From the NCBI RefSeq assembly GCF_017355885.1, contig NZ_JAFEUU010000003.1:186001-250000 (forward strand): a DNA stretch of 64,000 bases, given 5' to 3'. Position 1 is the first letter of the stretch. The number at the start of each line of letters is the position of its first letter. This document shows, piece by piece, positions 25,077 to 32,391 of the stretch. Both the position numbers and the translations under genes were made by a program. Source of the stretch: Sabulicella rubraurantiaca. Lineage in GTDB: Bacteria > Pseudomonadota > Alphaproteobacteria > Acetobacterales > Acetobacteraceae. The notes under the pieces were generated by a model. That model ran no database searches. It was not told the DNA's origin and saw only the letters and a list, made by a program, of their open reading frames with translations.

Positions 25077-25147
25077 CGCCCCGCCCCTTCAACCGCGCTG
25101 CTTTCCCCCCTAGGCTCCCGCCCGATCAAATCGGGAGAGGGAACCCC

Positions 25148-25999
25148 ATGAAGCTCTTGCGCTACGGCCCCAAGGGGAAGGAGAAGCCGGGTCTGCTCGA
25201 CGCCTCGGGCGCGATCCGCGACCTGTCCGGCATCTGCGACGACATCGCGGGCGACGTGCTTTCGCCCAACGGCCTCAAGAAGCTCGCCGCGCTGGACCCG
25301 AGCACCCTGCCGAAGGTCGAGGGCAATCCGCGCCTCGGCCCGCCGGTCTCGGGCTTCACGCAGCTGATCTGCATCGGGCTGAACTACGCCGACCACGCGG
25401 CGGAGACGGGCGCCGATATCCCGAAGGAGCCGATCGTCTTCCTCAAGGCCAATGGCGCGATCAGCGGCCCGAATGACGACATCGTGATCCCCAAGAACAG
25501 CTCCAAGACCGACTGGGAGGTGGAGCTGTGCATCGTCATCGGCAGCAAGGCCACCTGCGTCAGCGAGGATCAGGCGCTGGACCACGTCGCCGGCTACGCC
25601 ACGGGCAATGACGTGAGCGAGCGCGAATGGCAGATCGAGCGCGGCGGCGCCTGGGACAAGGGCAAGGGCGCCGACACCTTTGGCCCCGTCGGCCCCTGGC
25701 TCGTCACCAAGGATGAGGTGCCTGACCCGCAGGCGCTCGACCTGTTCTGCGAGGTGGACGGCACCATGCGCCAGAAGGGCAGCACGAAGACCATGATCTT
25801 CGGCGTGAAGACCATCGTCTCCTACGTGTCGCACTTCATCACGCTGCACCCGGGCGACATCATCTTCACCGGCACGCCGCCCGGCGTCGGCCTCGGTGTG
25901 AAGCCGAACCCGGTCTTCCTGAAGCCGGGCCAGACGCTGCGCCTCGGCGTGCAGGGGCTGGGCGAGCAGCGTACGCGCACCGTCGCGTATTCCGGGTGA
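25148..25999 (+). CDS. Fumarylacetoacetate hydrolase family protein (2,4-diketo-3-deoxy-L-fuconate hydrolase-like)
   Basis: This 283-residue FAH-fold hydrolase cleaves C-C bonds of diketo acids using a divalent metal. Diagnostic segments are CIGLNYADHAAE, the metal-binding KTDWEVELCIVIG with its acidic residues, YATGNDVSEREWQ, and the C-terminal TGTPPGVGLGVKP. The ATG has a GGGAGAGGGA ribosome-binding site. It lies 71 nt after an SDR gene of the keto-deoxy-fuconate dehydrogenase type and overlaps the next SDR by 3-4 nt, so the three genes form a transcription unit probably devoted to a deoxy-sugar acid. Ureidoglycolate lyase is the main alternative annotation in this family. Confidence 0.88.
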   Translation: MKLLRYGPKGKEKPGLLDASGAIRDLSGICDDIAGDVLSPNGLKKLAALDPSTLPKVEGNPRLGPPVSGFTQLICIGLNYADHAAETGADIPKEPIVFLKANGAISGPNDDIVIPKNSSKTDWEVELCIVIGSKATCVSEDQALDHVAGYATGNDVSEREWQIERGGAWDKGKGADTFGPVGPWLVTKDEVPDPQALDLFCEVDGTMRQKGSTKTMIFGVKTIVSYVSHFITLHPGDIIFTGTPPGVGLGVKPNPVFLKPGQTLRLGVQGLGEQRTRTVAYSG

Positions 26000-26742
26000 C
26001 GCGACGCGTCCTCATCACCGGCGCTTCCTCCGGCATCGGCGCGGCGACGGCACGGCGCCTCGCCGCGCCGGGCGTCGCCCTCGTCATCCACGCCCGCGGC
26101 AACGAGGCGGGCGCGGTGGCGGTGGCGAAGGAGGCGCGCGCCAAGGGCGCGGAGGCGCATGTCGTCCTGGCCGACCTGTCCGATCCCGAGGCCCCCACCG
26201 GGCTGGTGGAAGCGGCAGCGGAGCGACTGGGCGGGCTGGACGCGGTGGTGAGCAACGCGGGCTTCGCCGACCGCACCCCGGCCAGCGACCTGTCGGACGC
26301 GACGCTGGCGAAGAGCCTGGACACGATCCTCTGGGCCTTCCTCCGCCTCGCCCGCGCCGCCGGGCCGCATCTACGGCGGGGTACGCATCCGCGCCTCGTC
26401 GCCGTGTCCTCCTTCGTCGCGCACCTGTATCGCCATGACGCGCACAACTTCCCGGCCACAGCCGTCGGCAAGCTGGGGGTGGAGGCGCTGCTGCGCACCC
26501 TGGCGATGGAATGGGCGCCGGCGGTGACGGTGAACGCCATCGCCCCCGGCTACACCCAGAAGGATCCCGGCGCCCATGCCTCCTATTCGGAGGAGCAGCG
26601 CCAGGCCCTCACCGCCAAGGTGCCGATGCGCCGCCTGGGCACGCCGGAGGAGATGGCCGCCGCCATCACCTTCCTGCTCGGCGAGGAGGCCGGCTACGTC
26701 ACCGGCCAGGTGATCCACGTGAATGGCGGCCTCGTCGTTTGA
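25996..26742 (+). CDS. SDR-family oxidoreductase lacking the catalytic tyrosine
   Basis: This is a 248-residue short-chain dehydrogenase fold starting at a GTG that overlaps the FAH stop (GTGA). The nucleotide-binding motif TGASSGIG (8-15), NAG (87-89) and the C-terminal GQVIHVNGG are intact. In the active site the serines SS (138-139) are present, but the usual YxxxK reads T155-A-V-G-K159, with Thr where the catalytic Tyr belongs. The surrounding LYRHDAHNFPAT sequence is unlike classical SDRs. It may be a non-redox or altered-chemistry member. It is co-transcribed with the SDR and FAH genes upstream. Confidence 0.82.
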   Translation: MTRRVLITGASSGIGAATARRLAAPGVALVIHARGNEAGAVAVAKEARAKGAEAHVVLADLSDPEAPTGLVEAAAERLGGLDAVVSNAGFADRTPASDLSDATLAKSLDTILWAFLRLARAAGPHLRRGTHPRLVAVSSFVAHLYRHDAHNFPATAVGKLGVEALLRTLAMEWAPAVTVNAIAPGYTQKDPGAHASYSEEQRQALTAKVPMRRLGTPEEMAAAITFLLGEEAGYVTGQVIHVNGGLVV

Positions 26743-27067
26743 CGAGCCGCCGCCCGTTACGCCGGACGGGCGCTACATCGTGGTGCGCGGTCGGCTGTGG
26801 CGCCGCGCAAACCCCCATCTGCCCGAGGCGGAGCGCGACTCGCTGGTTCGTGCCCTGATGGCGGCGCGGCGGGCGGTGGGCGCAGCCCGCCGTGCCGGCG
26901 ATCGCGACGCTCTTGCCAATGCCGGCGCATCGGTCCATGCCGCCAAGGTCGCGCTGGGCGAGCGAGGACCTGTCTGGTGGACAGACGGGGCGCCCGATTG
27001 GAACCGCCGCCTGGCGAAGAACTCTCCCTATGCGGAATGGTTCGCCGCGCTGGGAGGCGGGGAATGA
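26723..27067 (+). CDS. Conserved hypothetical protein
   Basis: This 114-residue protein has the segment GRYIVVRGRLWRRANPHLPE followed by a helical Ala/Arg-rich stretch and the compact motif HAAKVALGERGPVWWTDGAPDWNRRLAKNSPY (seen as adjacent short blocks). I recognise it as a small conserved family of unknown function in alphaproteobacteria and other proteobacteria. The ATG lies 20 nt inside the end of the upstream SDR gene, so translation is probably coupled. It has no signal peptide and no membrane segment. Confidence 0.75.
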   Translation: MAASSFDEPPPVTPDGRYIVVRGRLWRRANPHLPEAERDSLVRALMAARRAVGAARRAGDRDALANAGASVHAAKVALGERGPVWWTDGAPDWNRRLAKNSPYAEWFAALGGGE

Positions 27068-27128
27068 GCCGGGGCTGACACCTCCACCCAGCCGGCGAGT
27101 TTCAGCGAAGCCAAGCCAGGGAGAAAAG

Positions 27129-28676
27129 GTGAACTCAGTGTCCGGCCCGGCCCGTTCCGGCCTCCCCTTCCAATTCCATTCCGGCGTGGACGGTGCCGTG
27201 CCCCATGCCGGCTGGCGGCGCGCCCGCGCGGCCGTGCTGGGGGCGTTGCGGCCCGGCCAGCCCGTGCTGCTGCTCGGCCAGCCGGGCGCGGGCAAGACCT
27301 TGCTGCTGCGGGAAGTGGAGCGCACCCTGCGCGAGGAGGGCCGCCCAGCGCAGCTTCACGAACACGCCCTCACCGCCGAGCCGGACCCGCCCGAAACGGT
27401 GCGGCTGCTTGACGAGGCGGATGCGCTGGACGACGCGGCGCTGCGTGGCCTGGGCGAGGACGGACCCTCCGTCCTGGCGGCGCTGCCCGGCTTCGCCGCG
27501 CGGTTGGAGGCGCTGGGCCTGCCCTTCGCCGTGGTGCCCCTGCCACCGCTTTCCCTCGAGGATGTGGGCGAATTCGTCGCCGCGCGGCTGGAGGCGGTGG
27601 GCGAGCCGCCCGATCTGTTCGAGGCCGAGGCCGTCGAATCGCTGGCCCTGCACGCGCGCGGCCTGCCCCGGCTGGTGGCGACCCTGGCCCAGGGCGCGAT
27701 GTTCATCGCCCGGATGGGCGGCTCGGCGCGGGTCGGCCCCCATCACGTCGAGGCGGCGGATGCGATGCGCTCCGGCGGGCCCACCCCGGCTCCGCCCATC
27801 TCAGCCCCGCCCGCGCCGGAGCCACCGCCCGCCCCCGAGCCGCCACCCGAACCGGCGCCAGCGCCCAAGCCGGAACCCAGGCCCGAAGCCGCGCCCCCTC
27901 CTGCGCCGCCACCGCCAGCGCCCCCGCCGGAGCCTGTGCCGGTCGCCGCCGCTTCGGCGCTGCGCCGGCCCTCCGCAGCGCCGGTGGAGATGCCGCCCGA
28001 TATCGTGGCCGACGCGCCCCTGGCCCCGCCGCACCCGTCCCGGCGGCCGGCGCGGTCGCGCCGGCGCCGCTGGCCGGTGGCTGTGCTGCTGCTTCTGCTG
28101 GTCGCGCTGATCCCGTTGGGCTGGGAATGGGCCGGAATGCCGCTTCCGGTCGCGGAGCCAACCCCAAGCGCTGAGCCCGCCCCGGCCCAGGAGGCAGCCC
28201 CGGCCCGGGAGGCGGCCCCAGCCCCGGCCGCGCCAGCACCCGCATCGCCTGGGCCAGCCCCCGCCGTAAAGGTACCACGCGCTTCCCCGCCAGCGGCCCC
28301 GCCCGCCCCGCCACCGGAAGCCACGCCCGCCGAGCGGCCCGGCAGCTTCCGCGGCGCAAATTTCAACGAGACCTTGCAGCGCGGCGGAAGGCTGCGGCTG
28401 ATCGTGCGGCCGACCGGGGAAGGGGATGCGGTGGCGGTGCGCTTCGAATCCTGGGCAGGGCTGATCGGCACGGGCGAACTCCGCGGCCGGCTCGCTCCCG
28501 ACGGGACGCTGATCGCCTCGGGCACGCTGACGATGGGGCGCAACCCCTTCACGACGGAGCTGGAGGGGCGCATCGCCGGCAACCAGCTGACCGGATCAGC
28601 GCGCTACACCCGCGTGCCCGGGCCGGGCATCCGCGTCTCCACGACCGAAAGCACCTTCCGCCTCCTGCGCGAGTGA
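27129..28676 (+). CDS. ExeA/GspA-like AAA ATPase fused through a transmembrane segment to a C-terminal domain
   Basis: This is a 515-residue multidomain protein. The start is a GTG with AGGGAG 5 nt upstream; the longer ORF before it is not plausible coding sequence. Residues 1-200 form a P-loop ATPase (Walker A GQPGAGKT at 50-57, Walker B VRLLDEADAL) like ExeA/GspA or TniB-type ATPases. Residues about 217-275 are very Pro/Ala/Glu-rich, 312-335 form one membrane helix preceded by an Arg-rich stop, 340-402 are another Pro/Ala linker, and 404-515 form a beta-rich domain (FRGANFNETLQRGGRLRLIV). The architecture suggests an inner-membrane ATPase with a periplasmic sensing or cell-wall-binding domain. 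It is not a named family to me. Confidence 0.78.
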   Translation: MNSVSGPARSGLPFQFHSGVDGAVPHAGWRRARAAVLGALRPGQPVLLLGQPGAGKTLLLREVERTLREEGRPAQLHEHALTAEPDPPETVRLLDEADALDDAALRGLGEDGPSVLAALPGFAARLEALGLPFAVVPLPPLSLEDVGEFVAARLEAVGEPPDLFEAEAVESLALHARGLPRLVATLAQGAMFIARMGGSARVGPHHVEAADAMRSGGPTPAPPISAPPAPEPPPAPEPPPEPAPAPKPEPRPEAAPPPAPPPPAPPPEPVPVAAASALRRPSAAPVEMPPDIVADAPLAPPHPSRRPARSRRRRWPVAVLLLLLVALIPLGWEWAGMPLPVAEPTPSAEPAPAQEAAPAREAAPAPAAPAPASPGPAPAVKVPRASPPAAPPAPPPEATPAERPGSFRGANFNETLQRGGRLRLIVRPTGEGDAVAVRFESWAGLIGTGELRGRLAPDGTLIASGTLTMGRNPFTTELEGRIAGNQLTGSARYTRVPGPGIRVSTTESTFRLLRE

Positions 28677-28683
28677 GGGGCGC

Positions 28684-29256
28684 TCAGCGCCGGAAGGCGA
28701 CCAGAAGGTTGTTGGCCGGCATCTCCGTGACTTCGGGCGAACCCCAGCCATTCCGCGCCGCCAGCGCCGCCACGTCTTCCAGCCGCCGCACGCCCCAGCG
28801 CGGGTCGCGTTCGCGGAGGTCCTGATCGAAGGCGAGGTTGGAGGGGGCGGTAAGGACGCCGTCGCGGAAAAATGGTCCATACAAGAAGAGCAACCCGCCC
28901 GGCGCCTTGCGGAACAGCCCCTCGCAGGCCGCCCAGGGCGCGATGTGGATCATGTTGATGCACAGCACCGCCTCGGCGCGCGGGAAGGACGCTTCCCCGG
29001 CCGCGTCCAGCGCGAGGGGCGGGCGGAGATTGGGCAGCCCGGCCTCGCGCACATAAAGCGCGATGGAGGCGCGCGCCTCCCCATCCGGGTCGCTGGGCTG
29101 CCACAGCAGATGCGGGAAGCGCCGCGCCAGATGGACGGCGTGCTCGCCCGAGCCGCTCGCCACCTCCAGCACCACGCCGCGCGCGGGCAGGAGCGGCACC
29201 AGCGCCTCGGCGATGGGGTCCCGGTTGCGCTGCGCGGCGGGCGACTCGCGCTTCAC
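28684..29256 (-). CDS. DUF938 family SAM-dependent methyltransferase-like protein
   Basis: This 190-residue class I methyltransferase fold belongs to the DUF938 (METTL26-like) group. SAM motif I is VLEVASGSGEHAVHLA, followed by WQPSDPD, and the conserved CINMIHIAPW and YGPFF segments identify the family. The N-terminus (KRESPAAQRNRDPIAEAL) is typical, so the GTG at 29256 is chosen; it overlaps the stop of the upstream reductase as GTGA. The substrate is unknown. It converges on the ATPase gene at 28676 with a 7-nt gap. Confidence 0.87.
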   Translation of the reverse strand: MKRESPAAQRNRDPIAEALVPLLPARGVVLEVASGSGEHAVHLARRFPHLLWQPSDPDGEARASIALYVREAGLPNLRPPLALDAAGEASFPRAEAVLCINMIHIAPWAACEGLFRKAPGGLLFLYGPFFRDGVLTAPSNLAFDQDLRERDPRWGVRRLEDVAALAARNGWGSPEVTEMPANNLLVAFRR

Positions 29257-30266
29257 CCGAGCGGCACGCCCTTGGAGGTGGAATACTCGAAATGCAGCGC
29301 CTCGCCGGGGAAGACCCGCGGATGGATGGCGTGCGCCGCCATCGCGGCCTCGCTGAAGCCTTGCAGGATCAGCTTCAGCTTGCCCGGATAGGTGGCGATG
29401 TCGCCGATGGCATGGACGCCAGGGATATTGGTCAGGCAGGTGGCCGGGTCCACGCGCACATGCTTGTGCTCGATGCCCAGCCCCCATTCGGCAATGGGGC
29501 CGAGTTCCATGGACAGGCCGAAGAAGGCCAGCAGATGGTCGGCCTCGACGCGCTTCTCCTCGCCCTTCAGCGTGGCGAGCACCACGGCGGAAAGCCGGCC
29601 TTCCGTGCCTTCCAGCCCATGCAGCTGGTAGGGGATGGCCATCTCCACCTCGCCGCGCGCGGCGGCTTCGGCCAGTTGCCGCGCGCTCTCGGGCGCGGCG
29701 CGGAACTTGTCGCGCCGATGCACCATGGTGACGTGGGCGATGTCCTTCAGGCTGAGTGCCCAATCCACCGCGCTGTCGCCGCCCCCGGCGATCACCACGC
29801 GCTTGCCGCGGAACTCCTCGCGCTTCGTCACCAGGTAGCGCACGGCGCCCGTCGCCTCGTAATCCGGCAGGTGGTCCAGCGGCGGGCGGTTGGGGCCGAA
29901 GGCACCCGCCCCGGCGGCGAGGATGACGGCCTTGCAGCGGATCACCCGGTCCGTGCTGGTGCGCAGGGTGAAGCCCTCGTCGCCCTGCGTCATCGCCTCG
30001 ACGCGCTGGCCGAGCAGGTAGCGCGGCTCGAAGGGCAGGGCCTGCTCGGCCAGCTGCTCGATCAGCTTCGCGCCCTCGATGCGCGGATGCGCCGGGATGT
30101 CGAAGATCGGCTTCTCGGGATACAGGGCGGCGCATTGGCCGCCGATCTCCTCCAGCGTGTCCACCACGGCGCAGCGCATCTTCAGCATGCCGCACTCGAA
30201 GACGGCGAAGAGGCCGCAGGGCCCCGCGCCGATGATGCACACGTCGGTCTCGATCACGTCGCTCAT
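29253..30266 (-). CDS. Ferredoxin--NADP reductase, thioredoxin-reductase-like type
   Basis: This is a 337-residue flavoprotein. The FAD motif is CIIGAGPCG at the N-terminus and the NADPH motif is VIAGGGDSAVDWAL. The C-terminal HAIGDIATYPGKLKLIL segment is diagnostic. The redox-active CxxC of thioredoxin reductases is absent, and the EIGGQCAALYPEKPIFDIP segment matches the YumC-type ferredoxin/flavodoxin-NADP reductases. It supplies or withdraws electrons for low-potential iron-sulfur proteins in the cytoplasm. It is followed by the DUF938 gene with a 4-nt overlap and diverges from tsaE with a 57-bp gap. Confidence 0.92.
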   Translation of the reverse strand: MSDVIETDVCIIGAGPCGLFAVFECGMLKMRCAVVDTLEEIGGQCAALYPEKPIFDIPAHPRIEGAKLIEQLAEQALPFEPRYLLGQRVEAMTQGDEGFTLRTSTDRVIRCKAVILAAGAGAFGPNRPPLDHLPDYEATGAVRYLVTKREEFRGKRVVIAGGGDSAVDWALSLKDIAHVTMVHRRDKFRAAPESARQLAEAAARGEVEMAIPYQLHGLEGTEGRLSAVVLATLKGEEKRVEADHLLAFFGLSMELGPIAEWGLGIEHKHVRVDPATCLTNIPGVHAIGDIATYPGKLKLILQGFSEAAMAAHAIHPRVFPGEALHFEYSTSKGVPLG

Positions 30267-30323
30267 GCCCGACCGCTTGCCCCGCTTTGCCTCGCCCGTC
30301 CAGGGCGTGCGACAAGCCGGGCC

Positions 30324-30758
30324 ATGGAGATGGTGCTGAACGGCCTCAGCGAGACCGAGGCCCTGGCCGCGCGACTGGCCCAGGCGGTGCGGGCGGGGGA
30401 TGCGATCCTGCTGGAAGGGCCACTGGGCGCGGGGAAATCCGCCCTCGCGCGCGCCTTCCTCCGCGCCCTCTCCGGCGACGCGGCGCTGGAGGTGCCGAGT
30501 CCCACCTTCACCCTGGTGCAGCTCTATGACATGCCGGGGGGCATGATCGCCTCCCACTTCGACCTCTACCGCCTCGACGGTCCCGATGCGCTGCACGAGC
30601 TGGGTTGGGAGGAGGCGCTGGAGGGCATCGCCCTGGTGGAGTGGCCCGACCGGCTCGGCCCCCTGGCGCCGCCAGGGGCGCTGCGCGTCGCGCTGGAGCC
30701 GCTGGAGGGCGATGCGCGCCGGGTGGTCGTCACGGGCTGGGAGAAGCGCGCGTGGTAA
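30324..30758 (+). CDS. tsaE: tRNA threonylcarbamoyladenosine biosynthesis ATPase TsaE
   Basis: This is a 144-residue P-loop ATPase with Walker A GPLGAGKSALAR, the PSPTFTLVQLYD segment and the HFDLYRLDGPDALHELGWEEAL motif that define TsaE. It acts with TsaB and TsaD in making the universal t6A modification of ANN-decoding tRNAs. The amgK gene starts 7 nt before its end, giving the tsaE-amgK-murU arrangement common in alphaproteobacteria. Confidence 0.95.
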   Translation: MEMVLNGLSETEALAARLAQAVRAGDAILLEGPLGAGKSALARAFLRALSGDAALEVPSPTFTLVQLYDMPGGMIASHFDLYRLDGPDALHELGWEEALEGIALVEWPDRLGPLAPPGALRVALEPLEGDARRVVVTGWEKRAW

Positions 30759-31669
30759 CGGAACTCCTCGCCCGCGCCGGCTTCGCCGCGGCGCGCGCCG
30801 AGTCGCTTCCTGGCGATGCCAGCAAGCGCTACGCCAGGCTGCATGGCGGTCCGCGCCCGGCCCTGCTGATGGAGACGCCAGGCCAGGACTACCTGGACGC
30901 CTTCCTGCGCGTGGCGCGCCACCTCGATGCCATCGGCGTGCCCGCCCCGGCGGTGCTGGCCGAGGCGCCGGGCGCGGCGCTGGTCGAGGATCTGGGGCCG
31001 CAGAGCATGGCGGATGCGCTGGATGCCGGGGCGGACCCGGTGCCGCTCTATGCCGCCGCCGCCCGCACCCTGGCGAAGCTGCACGGAGCGCCGCCCCCCG
31101 ATGGCCTGCCCGCCTGGGACGTGCCCCGGATGACGGAGGCGGCGATGGCCACGTTTCTCGACTGGTGGTGGCCCGCCGTGTTCGGCACGCCTCCGGATGA
31201 CGCGATGCGGGCCGGGCTGCGCGCCGCGCTGACCGAGATGCTGGCTCCCTTCGCCGCCGAGGGCTTCGTCCATCGCGATTATTTTCCCGCCAACCTCGTC
31301 CCCACCGCTCGCGGCATGGCGGTCATCGACTTCCAGGACGCGGCGCGCGGCCACCCGTTCTACGACCTCGTCTCCCTCGTCGAAGATGCGCGGCGCGACG
31401 TTTCGGCGGCGGCGCGCGAGGCGGCGTTGCGCGCCTATGGCGGCACCCCGGATGCGGCGGCGATGGCCGCGCTCGGCGCACAGCGCCACTTGCGGGTCGC
31501 GGCGCTCTGGGTGCGGCTCGACCGCCGCGACGGCAAGCCGCACTACCTCGCCCACGGGCCGCGCTGCTGGGCGCATCTCGCCCGCGCGCTGGAGCACCCG
31601 GCGACGGCACCGCTGCGGCGTTTCCTGGACGCGCATGTCCCGCCCCGGCTGCGCGGCAACCCGGCGTGA
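30752..31669 (+). CDS. amgK: N-acetylmuramate/N-acetylglucosamine kinase AmgK
   Basis: This 305-residue aminoglycoside-phosphotransferase-fold sugar kinase phosphorylates MurNAc at C1 in cell-wall recycling. The catalytic loop is VHRDYFPANL with H174 and D176, and the metal motif is IDFQDAARG. The GTG at 30752 is taken as start because GGGAG lies about 9 nt upstream and tsaE ends 7 nt into the gene. It forms an operon with murU, which starts in its stop codon. Together AmgK and MurU bypass de novo UDP-MurNAc synthesis, which in other bacteria confers intrinsic fosfomycin tolerance. Confidence 0.9.
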   Translation: MVTELLARAGFAAARAESLPGDASKRYARLHGGPRPALLMETPGQDYLDAFLRVARHLDAIGVPAPAVLAEAPGAALVEDLGPQSMADALDAGADPVPLYAAAARTLAKLHGAPPPDGLPAWDVPRMTEAAMATFLDWWWPAVFGTPPDDAMRAGLRAALTEMLAPFAAEGFVHRDYFPANLVPTARGMAVIDFQDAARGHPFYDLVSLVEDARRDVSAAAREAALRAYGGTPDAAAMAALGAQRHLRVAALWVRLDRRDGKPHYLAHGPRCWAHLARALEHPATAPLRRFLDAHVPPRLRGNPA

Positions 31670-32391
31670 TTCGGCGCGGCATGGTGCTGGCGGCCGGGCT
31701 TGGCACCCGGATGCGCCCGCTGACGGATCAGACGGCGAAGCCGCTGCTGACGCTGCTCGGCCGCTCGCTGCTGGACCACGCGCTGGACCGGCTGGCCGAG
31801 GCCGGGGTGGAGCAGGCGGTGGTGAACGCGCACTGGAAGGCGGAGAAGGTCGCCGCTGCACTCACCGCGCGCACGGCGCCTCCCCGCACCCGCCTCCAGC
31901 TTGAGCCGGAGTTGTTGGAAACCGGCGGCGGCATCCGCCGCGCCCTGCCCCTGCTGGGCGAGGAACCCTTCGCCATCATCAATGGCGACGCCTTCTGGCG
32001 CGAGGGGCCGGTGCCGGCGCTTCAGCGCCTCGCCGAAGCCTTCGATCCGGCGCGCATGGATTCGCTGCTGCTGCTGATGCCCACCGCGCGCATCGAGGGA
32101 ACGGTGGGGCGCGGCGACTTCTTCCTGGATGGCTGGGGCCGGCTGCGTCGCCCGAAGCCCGGCGAGGTCGCGCCCTTCCTCTTCGCCGGGGTGCAGCTGA
32201 TGGCGCCCGCACTGGTGGCCTCGGAGCCGGACGGGGTGTTCAGCCTCAATCGCTGCTTCGACCGCACCCTCGAGGCGGGGCGGCTGCACGGCATCGTCCA
32301 TGATGGCGAGTGGTATCACCTGTCCACCCCGCCCGATCTCGACCGCGCCGAGCGGCGCCTGCGCGAAGGCAAGGGAATCAACTGGCTGTGA
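31666..32391 (+). CDS. murU: N-acetylmuramate alpha-1-phosphate uridylyltransferase MurU
   Basis: This is a 241-residue sugar nucleotidyltransferase that makes UDP-MurNAc from MurNAc-1-phosphate. The signature LAAGLGTRMRPLT lies at residues 8-20, followed by KPLLTLLGR, the LETGGGIRRALPLLG segment and the metal-binding INGDAFW. The GTG start overlaps the amgK stop as GTGA. Its stop in turn overlaps the lnt GTG, so tsaE-amgK-murU-lnt should be one transcript. Confidence 0.92.
   Translation: MIRRGMVLAAGLGTRMRPLTDQTAKPLLTLLGRSLLDHALDRLAEAGVEQAVVNAHWKAEKVAAALTARTAPPRTRLQLEPELLETGGGIRRALPLLGEEPFAIINGDAFWREGPVPALQRLAEAFDPARMDSLLLLMPTARIEGTVGRGDFFLDGWGRLRRPKPGEVAPFLFAGVQLMAPALVASEPDGVFSLNRCFDRTLEAGRLHGIVHDGEWYHLSTPPDLDRAERRLREGKGINWL

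Noticed and set aside
27070-27128. Possible third copy of the structured repeat (GCGAAGCCAAGCC is the reverse complement of its centre)
   Set aside because: Only about 13 bases match and neither conserved stem is present; it is probably chance.
27776-27960. Apparent tandem repeat or CRISPR-like periodicity
   Set aside because: It is the Pro/Ala/Glu-rich linker of the ATPase gene; repetition is at the level of CCG/GCC codons, without constant repeats or spacers.
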